From Sphingomonas sp. NBWT7 (GTDB taxonomy: Bacteria > Pseudomonadota > Alphaproteobacteria > Sphingomonadales > Sphingomonadaceae), in contig NZ_CP043639.1 of assembly GCF_014217605.1 (NCBI RefSeq), forward strand, positions 457,501 to 521,500: a DNA stretch of 64,000 nucleotides, written 5' to 3'. Shown here in pieces: positions 17,103-25,901 of the stretch (the stretch's first letter is position 1; each line of letters opens with the position of its first letter). Both the position numbers and the translations under genes were made by a program. The notes below the pieces were generated by a model. That model did not search any database and was not told the DNA's origin. It saw nothing but the letters and a program-made list of their open reading frames with translations.

Positions 17103-17354
17103 TCAGTTGCTGTCCGAATCGTCGTTGTCGTCGACGACGAGGTAGATGCCACCAGCGACGATCAGCGCAGCGAGGATCGCCGGAACGATCGACACGCCAG
17201 CGAGGCGGTCGCCCTTCGCGGTCGCGGTGCCGGCACGCGCCGACTTGGCAACCGAGAGCTTGGCGGCAGGCGAGGTCGCCGGCGCGGCCGAGGCGGCGAC
17301 GGGCGCGAGGACGAGCGCGGTGGCGCTCAGGCTGGTCAGGAACTTGGTCATCAT
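17103..17354 (-). CDS. small exported/membrane hypothetical protein
   Basis: An 83-residue protein with a signal-like N-terminus (MMTKFLTSLSATALVLAPVA, cleavage probably after ASA), an alanine/lysine-rich middle, one predicted membrane segment (SIVPAILAALIVAGGIYLVV) and a strongly acidic tail (DDNDDSDSN). The first ATG is chosen because AGGAGA stands 7 nt before it. Proteins of this design are frequent in sphingomonads; no function is known. It has its own terminator and so is monocistronic. Confidence 0.8.
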   Translation of the reverse strand: MMTKFLTSLSATALVLAPVAASAAPATSPAAKLSVAKSARAGTATAKGDRLAGVSIVPAILAALIVAGGIYLVVDDNDDSDSN

Positions 17355-17527
17355 ATCGTTTCTCCTGTTAATGCAGGCAGCGAGAGGCGGCGAACTGCGA
17401 AGAGCTTATCTGGACGCGACTTTGCCGCACTGCGACACCCCTGTCGTACGGCCTGCGCGTTTTTCGCGACGGTTGTGCCATTTGTGCCACGCCGGGCCTG
17501 TCACCAGATCGGCTTCCGTCGGCGCGC

Positions 17528-18937
17528 TCAGCCGTCGCGCAGCCCGATCCCAATCGAGGCGCGCGCGGCATCGGCTTCGTTCGAGACGACCGGATAGGCG
17601 CAATAATCGGCGGCGTAATAGGCGCTCGGCCGGTGGTTACCCGACCAGCCGATCCCACCGAACGGCGCGGCCGACGAAGCGCCGTTGGTCGGCCGGTTCC
17701 AATTGACGATCCCTGCGCGCGCACCGGCCCAAAAGCGATCGTAAAGCGCCGGCGTCTGGCTGATCAGCGAGGCGGACAGGCCGTAGCGCGTGTTGTTCGC
17801 CTCCGCGATCGCCGCCTCGAAATCGGATAGCCGGACAACCTGCAGGATCGGTCCGAACAGTTCGAGATCGGGGCGGTCGGCCACGTCGGTCATGTCGATC
17901 AGGCCGGGGCCGAGGAATGGCCTGTCTGCCACAGGGCGTTCGAGATGCCGGATCACCTTGCCGCCGCGCATCAGCAGCGCGAGGAAGCTCTCCGTCAGCT
18001 GGTCGGCGGTATCGTTGTCGATCACCGGCCCCATGAAGGGCGAGGGGTCGTCGTGCGGCGCGCCGATGATCAGGCGGGCGAGCAGTCGATTGATCTGGTC
18101 GAGCAGCGGGTCCGCCAGCCGCTCGTCGACGATCAATCGTCGTGCCGCGGTGCAGCGCTGGCCCGCAGTGGTGAACGCCGATTGGATCACGAGAACGGCG
18201 GCGGTGTAGATTTCGGGCGTGTCCCATACTACGATCGGGTTGTTGCCGCCCATCTCCAGCGCGAGGATCTTCTCCGGCTTCTCAGCGAAGGCGCGGTTGA
18301 GCGCGATTCCGGTGCGCGCCGATCCGGTGAACAGCAGCCCGTCGATGTCGGCATGCGCGGCGAGCGCGCGGCCCTCTTCGGGACCGCCGATGACGAGACG
18401 GATGGACTCCTCCGGCACGCCCGCCGCGCGGTAGCATTCGACAAGGAAGGCGCCCGTCGCCGGCGTCTTCTCCGATGGCTTGAAGACCACGGCGTTGCCC
18501 GCGATCAGCGCCGGGACGATATGGCCGTTGGGCAGATGCGCCGGGAAATTGTACGGCCCCAGCACAGCGAGCACGCCGTGCGGCTTGTGGCGCAGCGCCA
18601 TGCGCGATCCCATCGGCGCGTCGAGCCGCCGCTGCGCGGTCCGATCGGCATAGGCGCTGACGGAGATATCGACCTTGCCGATTACGGTGTCGACTTCGGT
18701 GCGTGCCTCCCACAGCGGCTTGCCCGTCTCGCGCGCGATGATGTCGGCGAAGGCGTCCTGCCGCTGGCGCACCACGTTGGCAAAGCGCCGCATCGTCTCG
18801 ATACGATAGGTCAGCGGGCGCGCCGCCCAGGTCGCCCAGCCGCCACGCGCCGCCGCCACTTCCGCGTCGACGTCGCCGATCGGCCCGCGCCACAGTTCCG
18901 CGCCGGTCGCGGGTTCGAAGGAGACGATCTCGCTCAA
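17528..18937 (-). CDS. astD: succinylglutamate-semialdehyde dehydrogenase
   Basis: A 469-residue NAD-dependent aldehyde dehydrogenase of the AstD type, fourth step of the arginine succinyltransferase pathway. GPYNFPAHLPNGHIVPALIAGN and KPSEKTPATG bind the cofactor. FTGSARTG, EMGGNNP (catalytic Glu) near 240 and TTAGQRCTAARR with the nucleophilic Cys near 275 follow. The start is the TTG at 18937, which has AGAGG 7 nt upstream and fits the family's N-terminus (SEIVSFEPATG); an ATG at 18976 is an alternative. No other ast genes are in the window. Confidence 0.88.
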   Translation of the reverse strand: MSEIVSFEPATGAELWRGPIGDVDAEVAAARGGWATWAARPLTYRIETMRRFANVVRQRQDAFADIIARETGKPLWEARTEVDTVIGKVDISVSAYADRTAQRRLDAPMGSRMALRHKPHGVLAVLGPYNFPAHLPNGHIVPALIAGNAVVFKPSEKTPATGAFLVECYRAAGVPEESIRLVIGGPEEGRALAAHADIDGLLFTGSARTGIALNRAFAEKPEKILALEMGGNNPIVVWDTPEIYTAAVLVIQSAFTTAGQRCTAARRLIVDERLADPLLDQINRLLARLIIGAPHDDPSPFMGPVIDNDTADQLTESFLALLMRGGKVIRHLERPVADRPFLGPGLIDMTDVADRPDLELFGPILQVVRLSDFEAAIAEANNTRYGLSASLISQTPALYDRFWAGARAGIVNWNRPTNGASSAAPFGGIGWSGNHRPSAYYAADYCAYPVVSNEADAARASIGIGLRDG

Positions 18938-19105
18938 GGGCAAACCTCTGGTACGCTGCCCGCACGCGATGGGCATTCGCCCGCCCTTACGAGACTTGCC
19001 CGGCGCGAGACAAGCCGCCCGCGAGGAGGCCGACGTAGGCGCGGCGCCGGCTTGCGGGCTGACCGGCGGACGTGGATAGGGGCCGGACGCGCTAGGAGGG
19101 CGGGC

Positions 19106-19993
19106 ATGGCCGCGTGGCAGGATCTGTTTTGGTGGTCGGGTGATGGGCTGCGGCTGCATGCGCGCGACTTTCCAGGCGACGGAGCCAGCGGGAACGAGGC
19201 ATTGCCGGTGCTCTGCCTGCCCGGGCTGACGCGCAACGCACGCGACTACGACACGCTTGCCCGCCGCCTATCGGGGCGCCGGCGCGTGCTCGCGATCGAC
19301 CTGCGCGGGCGCGGTGAGAGCGCCTATGCCAAGGACCCGATGAGCTACGTTCCGCTCACCTACGCGCAGGATATCGCCGCGTTGCTCGCCGATCAGGGGA
19401 TCGATCGCTTCGTCGCGGTCGGCACGTCGCTCGGCGGGATCGTGACGATGCTGCTCGCGGGCATGCTGCCGGGGCGCATCGCGGGCGCGCTGCTCAACGA
19501 TGTCGGGCCCGAGATCGAAGCCGCCGGGCTGCACCGCATCCGCGGCTATGTCGGCAAGTCGAGCGCCTGGCCGACATGGATGCACGCTGCGCGCGCGACG
19601 CAGGAGGCGAATGCCGACATTTATCCCGATTGGGGGATCGAGGAGTGGCTGGCGATGGCGAAGCGGCTCTATCGGCTCAACAGCGCCGGCCGCATCGTGC
19701 TCGACTATGATCTCAAGATCGCCGAGCCGTTCCGCGTGCCGGGCAACGAGGCCGGGCCCGACATGTGGCGTGCGCTCGCCTCGCTCACGCCGGCACCGGT
19801 GCTGATCGTGCGCGGCGGGCGATCCGATATCCTGAGCGCGGCTACCGCCGACCGCATGGTCGCGGCGCTGCCCGATGCCGAGCTCGTCACGCTGCCCGGC
19901 ATCGGCCACGCGCCGACGCTTGCCGAGGCCGGCGTGCAGGGCGCGATCGACCGGCTGTTGGAACGCGCCGGCAAGGAACCGCCAAGCCGCTGA
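19106..19993 (+). CDS. alpha/beta hydrolase
   Basis: A 295-residue alpha/beta-fold hydrolase. The oxyanion HG-equivalent is LPGLTRNARDY near residue 36. The nucleophile elbow GTSLGG holds Ser near residue 110, the acid is in VRGGRSDILS near 240 and His is in GIGHAPT near 271. The ATG has an ideal AGGAGGG ribosome site. It is followed after 32 nt by an SDR and an overlapping glycosidase-like gene, probably an operon. The substrate is unknown; ester or lactone hydrolysis is likely. Confidence 0.9.
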   Translation: MAAWQDLFWWSGDGLRLHARDFPGDGASGNEALPVLCLPGLTRNARDYDTLARRLSGRRRVLAIDLRGRGESAYAKDPMSYVPLTYAQDIAALLADQGIDRFVAVGTSLGGIVTMLLAGMLPGRIAGALLNDVGPEIEAAGLHRIRGYVGKSSAWPTWMHAARATQEANADIYPDWGIEEWLAMAKRLYRLNSAGRIVLDYDLKIAEPFRVPGNEAGPDMWRALASLTPAPVLIVRGGRSDILSAATADRMVAALPDAELVTLPGIGHAPTLAEAGVQGAIDRLLERAGKEPPSR

Positions 19994-20025
19994 AACGTCG
20001 GGGCTTCGACCAGACGGGAGCCACG

Positions 20026-20796
20026 ATGACTGACCTTTCCGACGCGCATACCGGCGCCACGCCGCTCGCCGGCCGCCGCATCCTCGTGACCGGCGGGACG
20101 ACCGGGATCGGCCGCGCGATCGCCGTGCTGCTCGCCAGCGAGGGCGCGAAGGTCTTCATTTGCGGCCGCGACCAACAACATCTTGCCGACGCGCTGGCCC
20201 GCATTCGCGAGGTGGGCGAGGGAGACGGCCTGTCGATCGACCTGGCAGAGGCGGACAATGTCGACCGGCTGTTCGCTGCGGCGACCAACTATCTCGGTGG
20301 CCTCGACGTCGCTGTCGTCAACGCCGCGCGCCACGCCGAGGGGCTCACTGAAATGAGCGAGGCCGATCTGCGCTACACGATCGGCAGCAACTTCACCGGC
20401 TATCTCCTGTCGGCGCAGGCCGCCGCCAAGGCGATGGGCGCCTATGGCGAGGATGCGAAGGGGCAGGGCGATATCGTCCTCGTCGGATCGATGAGCGCCT
20501 ATGTCCTCGGGCCCGGTTCCACCGTCTATGCCGGGATCAAGTACGGCATCCAGGGCTTCGCGATCGCGCTGCGTCGCGAGCTCGGCAAGAAGGGCGTGCG
20601 TGTCTCGTTGGTCGAGCCGGGCCTCACCGGCAGCGACATGGTCAAAGATGGAGAGAACCAGGTCGAGCGGATCAACAAGGAAGAGATGCTGCGCGCCGAG
20701 GATATCGCGATCGGCGTCCACTATCTGCTGACGCAGCCGCGCCGCGCGGTCGTGCAGCAGATCACCATCTCGCCGCGCATGCAGGACCTGGAATGA
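20026..20796 (+). CDS. SDR family oxidoreductase
   Basis: A 256-residue classical short-chain dehydrogenase. VTGGTTGIGRAIA is the NAD(P) motif near residue 21, and VVNAARH stands for NNAG. VGSMSAYVLGPGSTVYAGIK gives the Ser-Tyr-Lys triad near residues 155-174, and LVEPGLTGS follows. It overlaps the next gene by 4 nt (ATGA) and follows the hydrolase by 32 nt. Its reaction is unknown; the coupling to a carbohydrate-type propeller protein suggests a sugar-like substrate. Confidence 0.91.
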   Translation: MTDLSDAHTGATPLAGRRILVTGGTTGIGRAIAVLLASEGAKVFICGRDQQHLADALARIREVGEGDGLSIDLAEADNVDRLFAAATNYLGGLDVAVVNAARHAEGLTEMSEADLRYTIGSNFTGYLLSAQAAAKAMGAYGEDAKGQGDIVLVGSMSAYVLGPGSTVYAGIKYGIQGFAIALRRELGKKGVRVSLVEPGLTGSDMVKDGENQVERINKEEMLRAEDIAIGVHYLLTQPRRAVVQQITISPRMQDLE

Positions 20797-21941
20797 CCTT
20801 TCCGCTCGACCACCTCATCTTTGCCCCCGACGACGTCGATCTCTCGCGCTCCCCGCTCGCCGGGCAGATCGACGAGGAGACCTACGTCCTCGGCGCATTC
20901 AATCCGGGGATGACGCGGCTGCCCAACGGCAACCTCCTGCTGATGGTGCGGATCGCCGAGGCGCTGCGTACCCCGATCCGCGACGGTCACGTCCGCGCGA
21001 TCCGTTGGGAAGGCGGCGACGCGGGCGGCAGCTATGCGCTCGACCCCTGGCCGCTCCAGCTCGTCGACACTGCCGATCCGCGCAAGTTCATGATGCGCGG
21101 CGGCGGGTGGAAGGTGATGGCGCTCACCTCGCTGTCGTGGCTGCTGCCGGTCGAGCTCGATCCCGAGGGGCGCCGCGTCGAGGCGGTACACTACGACCAT
21201 GCGATCGCGCCGCGTGCCGGCTATCAGAATTATGGCGTCGAGGACGCGCGGATCAGCCGCGTCGGCGACCGCTATCTGATGACGACCTGCTCGGTCAGTC
21301 CCGAGCGACATTCGACCACGCTTTATACCAGCGCCGACGCGCGCGACTGGCAGCTCGAGGGCATCGTCCTCGATCACCAGAACAAGGACATGCTGATCTT
21401 CGAGGGCATGATCGGCGGCAAGTTCTGGGCGCAGACGCGGCCGCTCGGCGATCTCTACTTCGCCTATCCCCCCGGCAGCGAGTGGCGCGCCGGCCCGTCG
21501 ATCAACCTCGCCTCGTCGCCCGACGCCTTGCACTGGAAACCGAGCGATCACCCCGGCATCCGTCCGCACGCCGCAACGGTCTCGACGGCGCGGATGGGCG
21601 GCGGCGCGCAGCCGGTGTTGACGCAGGTCGACGGGCAGGAGGGGTGGCTGACGCTGTGGCACGGTGTCGAGCCATCGGGCGTCGTCGGCATCTACCGCAC
21701 CTATTGGACGCTGCTCGACAAGGATGAGCCGTGGCGCACACTCGCCACCAATCACACGGCGCTGCTCGAGCCGAACCCGGCGGTGACCGAGCCGCTGAAA
21801 CATCAGCTCTATCTCGACAACGTGGTTTTCACGACGGGGCTGGTCGACGGCGGCGATCACTGGATTGTCGCGAGCGGCGAGGCCGATCTCGCCTGTCGCA
21901 TCACGCACATCCCCAAGACGGCGATCACCGCCCGCGGGTGA
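20793..21941 (+). CDS. GH130-like five-bladed beta-propeller glycosidase/phosphorylase
   Basis: A 382-residue protein resembling the GH43/GH68/GH130 propeller superfamily, closest in style to GH130 mannoside phosphorylases. FNPGMTRLPNGNLLLMVRIAE is a first-blade signature. YQNYGVEDARISRVGDRYLM carries the characteristic Glu-Asp-Ala-Arg, and repeated strand pairs follow. No signal peptide, so it is cytosolic, as GH130 enzymes are. It would cleave or phosphorolyse a beta-mannoside-like bond; the substrate is not predictable. Coupled to the SDR upstream by a 4-nt overlap. Confidence 0.8.
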   Translation: MTFPLDHLIFAPDDVDLSRSPLAGQIDEETYVLGAFNPGMTRLPNGNLLLMVRIAEALRTPIRDGHVRAIRWEGGDAGGSYALDPWPLQLVDTADPRKFMMRGGGWKVMALTSLSWLLPVELDPEGRRVEAVHYDHAIAPRAGYQNYGVEDARISRVGDRYLMTTCSVSPERHSTTLYTSADARDWQLEGIVLDHQNKDMLIFEGMIGGKFWAQTRPLGDLYFAYPPGSEWRAGPSINLASSPDALHWKPSDHPGIRPHAATVSTARMGGGAQPVLTQVDGQEGWLTLWHGVEPSGVVGIYRTYWTLLDKDEPWRTLATNHTALLEPNPAVTEPLKHQLYLDNVVFTTGLVDGGDHWIVASGEADLACRITHIPKTAITARG

Positions 21942-21960
21942 TCGCCCAGCCGCCGCCGGC

Positions 21961-22932
21961 TTAGTCGAGCGGCGGCCCGAACACCGACCAGCCGGTCCGC
22001 GCGCCGAACATTTCGAGCGCGCGGACGCCGAGCATCGAATTGCCGTTCTGGTCGAGATTGGGTGACCAGACCGCGACAGCGCCTCTCTCCGGTGCGACCG
22101 CGATGATCCCGCCGCCGACCCCGCTCTTCGCCGGCAATCCGACGCGCACCGCGAAATCACCCGATCCGTCGTAATGGCCGCACGTCATCATCAGTCCGAG
22201 CAACTTGCGCATCCGCACCGCGGTCGCCTCCGCCGCCTCGTCGGTGCGCGAGCGGCGGGTGCGTGCGAGGAACAGCCCGGTGCGTGCCAGCCCCCGGCAA
22301 TCGAGCGTGATCGCGCACTGGTTGACGTACGCCTCCATCACCGCGTCGAGCGAGCCGTGAAGGTTGCCGTGGTGACGCATGAAGCTCATCATCGCCCGGT
22401 TCAGATCGCCGCCCTCATGCTCGGACGCCAGCACCTCTGGGTCCAGCGACACTGTGTCGCGGCCGGCATGATGGCGCACGAAATCGACCACCGCGCTCGC
22501 CTGCTCGTCGTCGCCGAGCTCTTCGACCAGGATATCGACGATCGCCAGCGCGCCGGCGTTGATGAACGGGTTGCGCGGAATGCCGTGCGTGCGCTCGAGG
22601 TCGACGATCGAGTTGAACGGATCGCCCGACGGTTCGCGTCCGACGCGGTCGAACACCTTGTCGCCGATCGCGCACATCGCCAGTTCGAGCGCGAAGACCT
22701 TGGCGATGCTCTGCAGCGGGAAGGGCGTCGTCGCTTTGCCGGCGGAATAGATTTCGTCGTCGACGGTGGCGACGGCGATGCCGAACGCACCGGGCTTCTT
22801 GCGGTCCTCCTTCGCATCGCCCGCTGCCTCGATCTCGGCGGCCTTGTCCGCGATCTCCGCCGCGATGTCGTCGACGATTTGCTGCACGCTCTTCTCCAAT
22901 GGCTCACAGCCCGAACGGGTGACGGCGGCCAT
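21961..22932 (-). CDS. glsA: glutaminase
   Basis: A 323-residue beta-lactamase-fold glutaminase hydrolysing glutamine to glutamate and ammonia. The catalytic Ser-x-x-Lys is in FPLQSIAKVFALELAM near residue 73. GIPRNPFINAGALAIVD, FMRHHGNLHGSLDAVMEAYVNQCAI and SGVGGGIIAV are family signatures. Length is near normal. It converges with the GH130-like gene (19 nt between stops) and diverges from the glycosyltransferase. Confidence 0.94.
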   Translation of the reverse strand: MAAVTRSGCEPLEKSVQQIVDDIAAEIADKAAEIEAAGDAKEDRKKPGAFGIAVATVDDEIYSAGKATTPFPLQSIAKVFALELAMCAIGDKVFDRVGREPSGDPFNSIVDLERTHGIPRNPFINAGALAIVDILVEELGDDEQASAVVDFVRHHAGRDTVSLDPEVLASEHEGGDLNRAMMSFMRHHGNLHGSLDAVMEAYVNQCAITLDCRGLARTGLFLARTRRSRTDEAAEATAVRMRKLLGLMMTCGHYDGSGDFAVRVGLPAKSGVGGGIIAVAPERGAVAVWSPNLDQNGNSMLGVRALEMFGARTGWSVFGPPLD

Positions 22933-23019
22933 GTGTCCGGTCGTTCGCGAACGCGGCTGACATGCGAATCGCGCCGGGTCTCAACGCGCGCGGCTTTTTC
23001 GCCTAGACGTCGCGGCGCC

Positions 23020-24156
23020 ATGCCTCAGCCGATAAACATCCTGCACCTCCATTCCACCTTCGATCTCGGCGGCAAGGAGGCGCGCGCGGTACGGCTGATG
23101 AATGCGTTCGGCGATGGTGCGCGCCACACGATCGTCTCTGGCATGGAGGGCCGCTACGGCGCGCGCGACCGTATCGAGCGGTACGTCAAGTACGAGATCG
23201 CGCAGGATCCGCCCCCGCTGCAGGGCCGTCCTTCGGTCTATCGCTACGATGCGATCGCGCGCTACATGCGGCGCTTCGATCTGGTGCTAACGTACAATTG
23301 GGGTGCGATCGACGGCGTTATGGCGCGCCGCGTGTTCGGCCGCGGCGTGCCTCCGGTGGTGCACCACGAGGACGGCTTCAACGAGGACGAGGCCGGCGGG
23401 CTCAAGCGCGAGCGAAACCTCTATCGCCGCCTCGCGCTCGGCGCGGCGCACGCCCTCGTCGTGCCCTCGGCGACGCTCGAACGCATCGCGCTCGATACCT
23501 GGAAGCAGCCGCGCGCCAAGGTGTACCGCATCGTCAACGGCATCGCGACCGATCTCTACGCGCGTCGCCCAGAGCCGAAGGCGATCCCCGGCTTCGTGCG
23601 CAAGCCCAAGGAGATTGTGATCGGCACCGTCGCCGGGCTGCGCACCGTCAAGGATCTGCCAGCCCTCGTCCGCGCTGTCGGCGGCCTTTCCGGCCGCTTC
23701 CGCCTCGTCATCGTGGGGGAGGGCCCCGATCGCATCAACATCGAGCGTACCGCGCTGGCGATGGGAATCGAGGATCAAGTCCTGCTCCCCGGCTTCCTCG
23801 ACCGGCCGTATCGCTTCATCGGGCATTTCGACCTGCTCGCGCTGTCGTCACGGTCGGAGCAATTCCCGATCGCGGTGATCGAGGCGATGGCGGCGGGGCT
23901 GCCGGTCGTCGCGCCGCCGGTCGGCGACGTGCCGGCGATGGTCGCGCTGGAAAATGCGCCGTTCATTACCGATCATCCGGGCGAGATCCGCTTGCGCGAC
24001 GCGATGCAGGCGCTGATCGCCGACCCCGATCTGCGCGCACAGGTCGGCGCCGCCAACCGCCGCAAGGCGCAGGCCGAGTATGACGAACAGCAGATGATCG
24101 CCCGCTACGCCGCGCTCTACGAGGCCGCGATGCGCCGGCCGGGCGCGCTGACGTGA
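23020..24156 (+). CDS. glycosyltransferase family 4
   Basis: A 378-residue GT-B fold transferase. The N-terminal half starts INILHLHSTFDLGGKEARAVRLM. The C-terminal GT4 domain begins at EIVIGTVAGLRTVKDLPALVRAV. The nucleotide-sugar-binding E-x7-E region is RSEQFPIAVIEAMAAGLPVVA near residues 285-305. Cytosolic or membrane-peripheral. It probably adds a sugar to a surface glycan or exopolysaccharide. It stands alone, with no polysaccharide cluster beside it. The start is the ATG behind a weak ribosome site. Confidence 0.91.
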   Translation: MPQPINILHLHSTFDLGGKEARAVRLMNAFGDGARHTIVSGMEGRYGARDRIERYVKYEIAQDPPPLQGRPSVYRYDAIARYMRRFDLVLTYNWGAIDGVMARRVFGRGVPPVVHHEDGFNEDEAGGLKRERNLYRRLALGAAHALVVPSATLERIALDTWKQPRAKVYRIVNGIATDLYARRPEPKAIPGFVRKPKEIVIGTVAGLRTVKDLPALVRAVGGLSGRFRLVIVGEGPDRINIERTALAMGIEDQVLLPGFLDRPYRFIGHFDLLALSSRSEQFPIAVIEAMAAGLPVVAPPVGDVPAMVALENAPFITDHPGEIRLRDAMQALIADPDLRAQVGAANRRKAQAEYDEQQMIARYAALYEAAMRRPGALT

Positions 24157-24233
24157 CGCGCAAATTGCTCGCGCGCTGCAACCTTTCGGGCTAGGGCGCC
24201 TTATTCTGTCCACAATATAGGTGATCGACGCTC

Positions 24234-25649
24234 GTGGCATCTGCCGTGTTCAAGGGGCTTCAACCCATCAACTATGCCGGCCGCGAAGTGTGGCCGCTGG
24301 TGGAGGGCGGCAAGGGCGTGGCGGCGACGAATCACGCCTCGGCCGGCGCCTGGGCGGCGGCGGGCGGCATCGGTACGGTCAGCGCGGTCAACGCCGACAG
24401 TTACGATCCCGACGGCAAGATCATCCCGCAGATCTATCGTGCGCTCACCCGGCGCGAGCGCCACGAGGAACTTATCGCCTACGCTATCGAGGGCGCGGTG
24501 CAGCAGGTCCAGCGCGCGTGGGACATTGCCGGTGGCAAGGGCGCGATCAACATCAACGTCCTGTGGGAAATGGGCGGCGCGCAGCGCGTGCTGCAGGGCG
24601 TGCTCGAGCGTACCAAGGGTCTCGTTGCGGGCGTGACCTGCGGCGCCGGCATGCCGTACAAGCTGAGCGAGATCGCCGCGTCGTACAACGTCAATTATCT
24701 GCCGATCGTCTCCTCGGGCCGCGCCTTCCGCGCGCTGTGGAAGCGGGCCTATTCCAAGGTCTCGGAGCTGCTCGGCGCAGTGGTGTACGAAGATCCGTGG
24801 CTTGCCGGCGGCCATAACGGCCTGTCGAACGCCGAAGATCCGCTGAAGCCCGAAGATCCCTATCCCCGCGTCAAGGCGCTGCGCGAGACGATGCGCGAGG
24901 GCGGCATTCCGGACAGCACGCCGATCGTGATGGCGGGCGGCGTCTGGTACCTGCGCGACTGGAACAACTGGATCGACAATCCCGAACTCGGCGCGATCGC
25001 CTTCCAATACGGAACTCGGCCACTGCTGACGCAGGAGAGCCCGATCCCGCAGGAATGGAAGGAGCGGCTGATGACGATCGAGGAGGGCGACGTCCTGCTC
25101 CACCGCTTCTCGCCGACCGGCTTCTACTCCTCCGCAGTCCGCAATCCTTTCCTGCGCAGTCTCGAAGCGCGTTCGGAGCGCCAGATCGCCTTCTCGACCC
25201 AAGAGGCGGGCGATCACGTCTTCCAGCTCGACGTCGGGGTGAAGGGCAAGAACTTTTGGGTCACCAAGGGCGATTTGATGCGCGCGCGTGAGTGGTTCGG
25301 CCACGGCTTCACCGATGCGCTGAAGACGCCCGACAACACGCTCGTCTTCGTCACCCCGCTGGAGAAGGCGGAAATCCGTAAGGACCAAGCCGACTGCATG
25401 GGCTGCCTAAGCCAGTGCCTGTTTTCGAGCTGGGCGGATACCGAGACGAACTCGACCGGGCGGCTCGCCGATCCGCGCAGCTTCTGCATCCAGAAGACGC
25501 TGCAGGAAATCGCGCACGGCGGCGATACGGAGGCCAACCTGATGTTCGCCGGCCACGCGGCCTACAATTTCAAGCGCGACCCCTTCTACTCGAACGGCTT
25601 CGTGCCGACGGTAAAGCAGCTGGTCGATCGCATCCTGACGGGCGACTGA
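24234..25649 (+). CDS. NAD(P)H-dependent flavin oxidoreductase (2-nitropropane dioxygenase-like)
   Basis: A 471-residue TIM-barrel flavoprotein of the nitronate monooxygenase/FabK-like group, longer than the common 320-350 residues. VTCGAGMPYKL and PIVSSGRAFRALWKR are barrel motifs; PIVMAGGVWYLRDW and LGAIAFQYGTRPLLT correspond to the FMN phosphate site. The C-terminal extension has a cysteine cluster (DCMGCLSQC, then SFC) that could bind metal or an iron-sulfur cluster. The start is GTG at 24234. Single gene; the substrate is unknown. Confidence 0.86.
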   Translation: MASAVFKGLQPINYAGREVWPLVEGGKGVAATNHASAGAWAAAGGIGTVSAVNADSYDPDGKIIPQIYRALTRRERHEELIAYAIEGAVQQVQRAWDIAGGKGAININVLWEMGGAQRVLQGVLERTKGLVAGVTCGAGMPYKLSEIAASYNVNYLPIVSSGRAFRALWKRAYSKVSELLGAVVYEDPWLAGGHNGLSNAEDPLKPEDPYPRVKALRETMREGGIPDSTPIVMAGGVWYLRDWNNWIDNPELGAIAFQYGTRPLLTQESPIPQEWKERLMTIEEGDVLLHRFSPTGFYSSAVRNPFLRSLEARSERQIAFSTQEAGDHVFQLDVGVKGKNFWVTKGDLMRAREWFGHGFTDALKTPDNTLVFVTPLEKAEIRKDQADCMGCLSQCLFSSWADTETNSTGRLADPRSFCIQKTLQEIAHGGDTEANLMFAGHAAYNFKRDPFYSNGFVPTVKQLVDRILTGD

Positions 25650-25901
25650 GCCGCGGGTCGGCGTCGTCGATCCTCAGGCAGGAAGACCTCACTGCCATCG
25701 TAGCGGTGATGCACTCCTGACTTGCGCCAGTGATAGTGGGCCCGTGCAGCTTCGCTCTTAGGAAGCGCAAGCCGCTGTTGAGAGCGTTGACTTCGTTCAA
25801 GCCGGCTTGCTGCGCGAAACGGCGGCGCTCTCGAAGCCTCGCCGACCGATCGATATGGCGGCGCTACGACGCCAATCGGTAACGGTCGGCGGCGGCCCCG
25901 A
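25650..25901. other. intergenic region, possible unrecognised gene fragment
   Basis: A 252-nt stretch without a supported gene. On the minus strand one stop-free frame reads HYHWRKSGVHHRYDGSEVFL around 25690-25750, which looks protein-like but matches nothing I recognise. It may be a fragment of an old gene or chance. Confidence 0.3.

Noticed and set aside
22936..22955. GTTCGCGAAC palindrome near glsA as a LexA box
   Set aside because: Alphaproteobacterial LexA sites are direct repeats (GTTC-N7-GTTC), not this palindrome.
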